In this document: positions 14,183-16,862 of the stretch, piece by piece
Numbering within the stretch: position 1 is the stretch's first letter
Layout: each line of letters opens with the position of its first letter
Source of the DNA: Chlamydiota bacterium
Lineage (GTDB): Bacteria > Chlamydiota > Chlamydiia > Chlamydiales > SLFE01
Direction of reading: 5' to 3'
Assembly: GCA_011065065.1 (NCBI GenBank)
Contig: JAAKFL010000019.1
Span: 1-16,862, forward strand
DNA length: 16,862 bases
The notes under the pieces: model-generated
What the model was told of the DNA's origin: nothing
Databases searched by the model: none
The model's input: the letters and a program-made list of their open reading frames with translations, nothing else
Made by a program: the position numbers and the translations under genes

Positions 14183-14929
14183 GTGGATTTTACAAGAGAG
14201 CCTGTTATAGAAACAGTGATCACTCCTCGTGAGGGGTGTAAGCTGGTGGTGCGTAGTAGCAAGGGTGCGAGTCAAGAAGAGTATTTTGTTGACGCCGTGG
14301 AAGTGGTCTCTTTTGGTAGCGCATTTTTCTACCGTTCATTAGAGAAGCCAAAATGTTTTTTGCTACCCGTAGTTGACTACGAAATTCTTGAAGTTAGAGA
14401 AGCCCGTATGGTGTTGAAGCATGTGGGAACTGACCGATCGATTAAGATTGGTGGTGGTCGCAAGGAAAAAGCTGCTAAAGATGAGGAAAAAGAAAAACCT
14501 GCAGAGGAGAAGCCTAAGAAGCGAGAGCGTCGCCGTCAGCAAAGGCGTCGAAAGGTTCCGAAGACAGAAGAGCTTGAGCCGGAGAAGGTGGAATTACCTC
14601 AGCCAAATGAGGATATTGGTGAAGTAGGAAAGAAGCCGAAAACACGAGAATCAGCTTCTAGCATTATCCGATCATTATTGAGTCCTCCGCCGTTGATTTC
14701 GGAGACCATTGATCAGTATCGGGAATCTTATCAGCAAGCCTTTTTTGAAAAGGAAGAAGAAGCGAAAGCTGAAGAAGAGGAGCCAAAGGAAAAAACTGAT
14801 CCTGAAGAGACGTTGCCTGTCGTGCAGCCGGAGCAACTGCCTGTTGTGAAGGAAGAAGAGTTACCGGTTGTCGTTGAAGAGGGAAATGAGGAAGAGTCGA
14901 AGAAGAGTCTTTGGGACTTTACGGATTAG
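14183..14929 (+). CDS. Conserved chlamydial hypothetical protein (CT504-like)
   Basis: I do not know a function. The position right after gapA and the N-terminal sequence suggest the C. trachomatis CT504 family (from memory, not searched). Of 248 residues, about 1-91 look folded, with alternating strands (CKLVVRSS, EEYFVDAVEVVSFGSAFFY, PVVDYEILEVREARMVLKHV). A lysine/glutamate-rich linker follows, with a basic patch KKRERRRQQRRRK (112-124) that could bind RNA or DNA. A predicted helix lies around 158-190. The C-terminus is very acidic with three 8-residue repeats starting LPVV (211, 219, 227), ending SLWDFTD. There is no signal peptide or membrane segment. The start is GTG with AGGA 7 bases upstream. 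A separate role from gapA is likely. Confidence 0.75.
   Translation: MDFTREPVIETVITPREGCKLVVRSSKGASQEEYFVDAVEVVSFGSAFFYRSLEKPKCFLLPVVDYEILEVREARMVLKHVGTDRSIKIGGGRKEKAAKDEEKEKPAEEKPKKRERRRQQRRRKVPKTEELEPEKVELPQPNEDIGEVGKKPKTRESASSIIRSLLSPPPLISETIDQYRESYQQAFFEKEEEAKAEEEEPKEKTDPEETLPVVQPEQLPVVKEEELPVVVEEGNEEESKKSLWDFTD
14813..14884 (+). repeat. Three 24-base coding tandem repeats (LPVV repeats)
   Basis: Inside the CT504-like gene, three consecutive 24-base units encode LPVVQPEQ, LPVVKEEE and LPVVVEEG. The nucleotide units have drifted (TTGCCTGTCGTG, CTGCCTGTTGTG, TTACCGGTTGTC), so the repeat is kept at protein level rather than being a fresh duplication. Such short proline-hydrophobic units in an acidic tail may be linear binding motifs. 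Confidence 0.7.
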
Positions 14930-14942
14930 GTTTTTTTCTTAA

Positions 14943-14973
14943 CGCAAAGAGGCAAAGACACGAAGACGCAAAG
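14943..14973. repeat. Four GCAAAG-type direct repeats
   Basis: CGCAAAG, GGCAAAG, CACGAAG and CGCAAAG occur at 14943, 14951, 14959 and 14967, exactly 8 bases apart. This is the second low-complexity intergenic block in the window, after CTCTGTG at 299-336. Both lie immediately downstream of a stop codon on the + strand. Genome-wide copies are expected but cannot be tested here. Confidence 0.65.
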
Positions 14974-14999
14974 AATTTTATATTCTTTGCGTTTTCTTT
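14966..14999 (+). terminator. Rho-independent terminator after CT504-like gene
   Basis: ACGCAAAGAAT (14966-14976) pairs perfectly with ATTCTTTGCGT (14982-14992) around the 5-base loop TTTAT, and is followed by a T-rich run continuing past 15000. The left arm is the last unit of the GCAAAG repeat block, so the repeat has been recruited into (or generated) the terminator. It should end the transcript of the 14183-14929 gene. Confidence 0.7.
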
Positions 15000-15007
15000 T
15001 TTTCTGA

Positions 15008-15125
15008 GTCCTGGAGAGGCTGACAGCCTAGTATGGAGCGAATCGGAGTGCTAGGTCGCGCGAAGAACCCCCAAACCAAGAGTCCCGAAGGGACGGCATA
15101 TTTGCTCTTGATAGCTGTATTCATA
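15008..15125. other. Non-coding block with small hairpins, possible dispersed repeat
   Basis: The gap between the terminator and the tRNA promoter has no convincing gene. It holds CCTAGTAT (15027-15034) pairing with GTGCTAGG (15048-15055) with two G-U pairs, and GTCCC-GAA-GGGAC (15082-15094), a tight hairpin. The sequence is more GC-rich than its surroundings. It has the look of a dispersed REP-like or small structured RNA element; a small RNA gene cannot be excluded. A 68-codon reading frame on the minus strand here runs through the tRNA and is not a gene. Confidence 0.35.
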
Positions 15126-15154
15126 TTGACAGATAAGTCTCAATCGGTTAAATT
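15126..15154 (+). promoter_or_regulatory. Promoter of tRNA-Leu
   Basis: A consensus TTGACA (15126-15131) is followed after 17 bases by TAAATT (15149-15154), placing the transcript start about 12 bases before the mature tRNA 5' end. No GC-rich discriminator typical of stringent control is evident. Confidence 0.6.
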
Positions 15155-15172
15155 TTGCACTTAAATTTCTTA

Positions 15173-15256
15173 GCTTGGATGGCGGAATTGGTAGACGCTG
15201 GGGACTTAAAATCCCTTGGTAGAAATACCGTGGGGGTTCGAGTCCCCCTCCGAGCA
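15173..15256 (+). tRNA. tRNA-Leu, anticodon UAA
   Basis: The full cloverleaf can be drawn. The acceptor stem GCTTGGA/TCCGAGC has one G-U pair and discriminator A. The D arm reads GCGGAATTGGTAGACGC. The anticodon stem is GGGGA/TCCCT, with loop CTTAAAA and anticodon TAA. The class II variable arm is GGTA-GAAA-TACC, and the T arm GGGGG-TTCGAGT-CCCCC. The CCA end is not encoded (AAC follows). It reads UUA (and probably UUG) codons. Leucine tRNA genes are frequent integration sites for mobile elements, and accessory-looking genes follow it here. Confidence 0.95.
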
Positions 15257-15269
15257 AACTAATACATAG

Positions 15270-15313
15270 TGACTTAGGTTTACGATGGTAAGACCTATTT
15301 TGAACCTAAGTCA
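15270..15313. terminator. Inverted repeat downstream of tRNA-Leu, possible terminator
   Basis: TGACTTAGGTT (15270-15280) and AACCTAAGTCA (15303-15313) form perfect 11-base arms around a 22-base loop, 13 bases after the tRNA. The sequence after it is ATTTTG, a weak U-run. It may terminate the tRNA transcript or be a recombination-related palindrome at the tRNA 3' flank. Confidence 0.45.
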
Positions 15314-15317
15314 ATTT

Positions 15318-15336
15318 TGTCCAACCCCTGTCCAAC
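15318..15336. repeat. TGTCCAAC direct repeats 3' of the tRNA
   Basis: TGTCCAAC occurs at 15318-15325 and 15329-15336, 11 bases apart and so on the same DNA face. Paired short direct repeats in this position could be arm-type integrase or excisionase sites, but no integrase gene is in the window. It may also be chance. Confidence 0.35.
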
Positions 15337-15361
15337 TTTTTATGAGGTTAAACTGGCGCGC

Positions 15362-15392
15362 GATGCCTAATAACCATTAATATGTAGGCGTC
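15362..15392. promoter_or_regulatory. Inverted repeat before the accessory gene, possible operator
   Basis: GATGCCTA (15362-15369) and TAGGCGTC (15385-15392) are inverted with one T-G mismatch and a 15-base centre. The repeat ends a few bases before the ribosome binding site (GGAG, 15398-15401) of the next gene. That would suit autoregulation by a DNA-binding product or an mRNA hairpin. The outer bases resemble integron attC core sites, but the spacing and missing inner sites speak against attC. Confidence 0.35.
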
Positions 15393-15409
15393 AAATGGAG
15401 TTAAGATCG

Positions 15410-16111
15410 ATGACTGATCAATTCGTTGAAAATCAAGGCAAGGTGAAAGCTCTTATAAGAGGAGCGGTGAAAACTTTGGTGCCAGAAGTTCTTAACGCAG
15501 TTGTTCCTGGTTTTGGAATTATTGCTAATTTGGCCAATGCTTACCGAGACGAGTACGCTTCGGCTAATATGGAGGTGCTCATTGCTGAACTGAGCATTCG
15601 TGTCGACTCTATTGAAGAGCGGTTGACAGGTATCACCGATGGTCAGGTCGCGGAGGCCATAGAACGAGCCATGGCTCAGGCCTTAGTCGAGCGGTCCCGA
15701 GAAAAGATCGGCTTTTACGCAGGTCTGATTGCAGGTGAATTGTTGAGGACAAAATTTGACTGGGATGTTGAGTTAAGAGAACAGTTCGATGAGACCATCG
15801 CTAAGCTTTCAGGGCCTGAACTTGTGATACTACATGCCATGCACAATCGAAAACGTGGGGAGGCTATTTCTTTTTCTGCCAAAGGAGGGAATTGGCTGAC
15901 CTCTCAAATCAAGATGAACGATACGACGATGGCGTGGATCGATTCTCTGATTAGAAAAGGGTTAGTGATCGACGCTAGCGTTGAGAAGATGCAGACAGGC
16001 TTTGGGAGTCCTGGTGCTAAGTCAGTAAAGAGTCGATCCGCAGTTAGCTTGTCGACTTTTGCTCGTACCATGATCGACTATATGCTGCAGGTGCAAGCGA
16101 CCAAGACATAG
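15410..16111 (+). CDS. Unrecognised 233-residue helical protein with probable C-terminal winged helix
   Basis: I do not recognise the family. The ATG at 15410 is chosen because GGAG lies 8 bases upstream; an in-frame ATG at 15395 would add MELRS but has no good site. Residues 12-42 form a hydrophobic stretch (LIRGAVKTLV, VVPGFGIIANLANAY) that could lie on or in a membrane or core. Residues 50-115 are charged helices, a likely coiled coil (ELSIRVDSIEERL). From about 134 the pattern L-S-G-P-E-L-V-I-L-H-A-M, then W-I-D-S-L-I-R-K-G-L-V-I-D, then V-S-L-S-T-F-A-R-T-M-I-D-Y-M resembles a winged helix. There is no signal peptide. The next gene, 74 bases on, encodes an NYN nuclease. A sensor, adaptor or toxin-immunity role is inference. 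Confidence 0.6.
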   Translation: MTDQFVENQGKVKALIRGAVKTLVPEVLNAVVPGFGIIANLANAYRDEYASANMEVLIAELSIRVDSIEERLTGITDGQVAEAIERAMAQALVERSREKIGFYAGLIAGELLRTKFDWDVELREQFDETIAKLSGPELVILHAMHNRKRGEAISFSAKGGNWLTSQIKMNDTTMAWIDSLIRKGLVIDASVEKMQTGFGSPGAKSVKSRSAVSLSTFARTMIDYMLQVQATKT

Positions 16112-16185
16112 TATCTATATTATCTGGCTGCACGTACACTTTTCTCATCCATTTTAGAATAAATCAAATTCTTAAGAGGTTAATC

Positions 16186-16833
16186 ATGAGCGGAGGAGGC
16201 GGATTTTGCAGAGCTAAAACAGAACTTCGTTGGATGCGATTTGTCGATGGTGAAAATTTTGTCCATCAAGGAAGTAAATTTTTAGCAAAACACTTTAATT
16301 GTCCAGAGGAACTAGATGTTAGCTCTCCATTTTTTTTAAAAGAACATTTTCTTTGGCTTCCTGCACAGGGGGGTTGGAGCGCTGTAACCAACTATAATTT
16401 ATCGGCTCATTGGCCATCTGCAAGAAAGGAAAACAGTCAAACCCCTGAAGCAATCAGAGCATACTATTACACGGTTGTTTCAGGGGATAAGGACAAAGTT
16501 GTACCCGCTACTGAGAAAACAATATGGGAGATAGGATTCACACCACGCGTCCTGTGGAAGAAAAAGGGGAAAATGAAGTCTAAAGCAGTTGACTCATCAA
16601 TCTCAGTTGACATGTTGTCCGCTGCTTATGAGAATCAATTTGATCTGGTCGAGATTTGGACTGGTGATGCGGATTATATTCCTTTAGTTAATGCTGTTAA
16701 AAGGCTCGGTAAAATTGTTGTTTGTTGTTTTTTTAACGAGGACTATGGGCTAAGTCAGGAATTAAGGATCGCTTGTGATCGCTATTGCGATATTTCTGAC
16801 CTTATGTTGCAGCGGTGGCAGGTAGATTTGTGA
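16186..16833 (+). CDS. NYN-domain (PIN-like, LabA/DUF88-type) ribonuclease
   Basis: NYN domains are metal-dependent PIN-fold nucleases that generally cut RNA. The 215 residues are almost entirely one domain. The motifs are F-V-D-G-E-N-F at 19-25 (Asp21, Asn24), the strand RAYYYTVVSGD (91-101), K-A-V-D-S-S-I-S-V-D-M-L (133-144, Asp136 and Asp142), and the signature W-T-G-D-A-D-Y-I-P-L (158-167, Asp161 and Asp163). V-K-R-L-G-K-I-V-V and a final helix with L-R-I-A-C-D follow. All acidic positions are kept, so it is probably active. A 45-residue insert (about 40-85) between the first two motifs is unusual. AGAGG, 7 bases upstream, supports the ATG. Its neighbour at 15410-16111 may be its partner or regulator. 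Confidence 0.8.
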   Translation: MSGGGGFCRAKTELRWMRFVDGENFVHQGSKFLAKHFNCPEELDVSSPFFLKEHFLWLPAQGGWSAVTNYNLSAHWPSARKENSQTPEAIRAYYYTVVSGDKDKVVPATEKTIWEIGFTPRVLWKKKGKMKSKAVDSSISVDMLSAAYENQFDLVEIWTGDADYIPLVNAVKRLGKIVVCCFFNEDYGLSQELRIACDRYCDISDLMLQRWQVDL

Positions 16834-16841
16834 GAGTGAGA

Positions 16842-16862
16842 GGGGTCAGACGTGACTTATTG
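16842..16862. repeat. Start of a possible REP-like dispersed motif
   Basis: Nine bases after the NYN stop, the window ends in GGGGTCAGACGTGACTTATTG. It resembles a GGGGTCAGGTCTTGACTTATTG-like motif that I recall from intergenic copies near IS200/RAYT-type transposases in other bacteria. It is truncated by the window end and could not be compared with other copies. Confidence 0.35.

Noticed and set aside
15051..15257. 68-codon minus-strand frame
   Set aside because: It runs through the whole tRNA-Leu gene and has no ribosome binding site of note.
15350..15394. Integron attC-like site (GCCTAAT and GTAGGC)
   Set aside because: The outer bases resemble attC core sites, but the element is only about 30 bases, lacks inner sites, the 3' core lacks the GTT, and no integrase or cassette array is seen.

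Overview
This window is the large ribosomal-protein/secY/rpoA gene cluster of a bacterium of the phylum Chlamydiae, most likely an environmental (chlamydia-like) lineage rather than the genus Chlamydia. The evidence is gene order. rplC opens the cluster without rpsJ in front. rpsN is missing between rplE and rpsH, and rpmD is missing between rpsE and rplO. secY is followed directly by rpsM with no adk, map, infA or rpmJ. There is no rpsD between rpsK and rpoA. rplQ is followed by gapA, and gapA by a conserved protein that looks like the C. trachomatis CT504 family. From memory this is the C. trachomatis order CT528 to CT504. The protein sequences (SecY, GapA, RpoA, L5) also resemble their chlamydial counterparts. 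Base composition is moderately AT-rich.

Layout. 1-291: 3' end of a gene with an SLBB-like beta-grasp domain. 292-596: a spacer with four in-phase CTCTGTG repeats, a TTGACA promoter and a possible 8-codon leader ORF overlapping the rplC start. 597-9032: eighteen ribosomal protein genes, tightly packed on the + strand (L3, L4, L23, L2, S19, L22, S3, L16, L29, S17, L14, L24, L5, S8, L6, L18, S5, L15). 9087-12908: secY, S13, S11, rpoA and L17. 12909-14025: gapA behind its own promoter. 14026-14182: a hairpin over the gapA stop and a 72-base near-perfect palindrome. 14183-14929: the CT504-like protein. 14941-14996: a GCAAAG repeat block that ends as a terminator hairpin. 15008-15130: a non-coding block with small hairpins. 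15173-15256: tRNA-Leu(UAA) with a good upstream promoter.

Downstream of the tRNA the character changes from housekeeping to accessory. There is an inverted repeat, a pair of TGTCCAAC direct repeats and a short inverted repeat. These are followed by two genes on the same strand: an unrecognised 233-residue helical protein with a probable C-terminal winged helix, and a 215-residue NYN (PIN-like, LabA/DUF88-type) nuclease. The last 20 or so bases resemble a dispersed REP-type motif. The tRNA is a plausible integration hot spot. The two-gene module is the best candidate for an undescribed system, possibly RNA-targeting defence or toxin-antitoxin, but no function is proven from sequence alone.

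How the genes work together: the main cluster supplies ribosome subunits, the Sec translocon channel and the RNA polymerase alpha subunit. gapA is transcribed from its own promoter at the end of the cluster. The right-hand 1.5 kb is probably a separate transcription unit or units.
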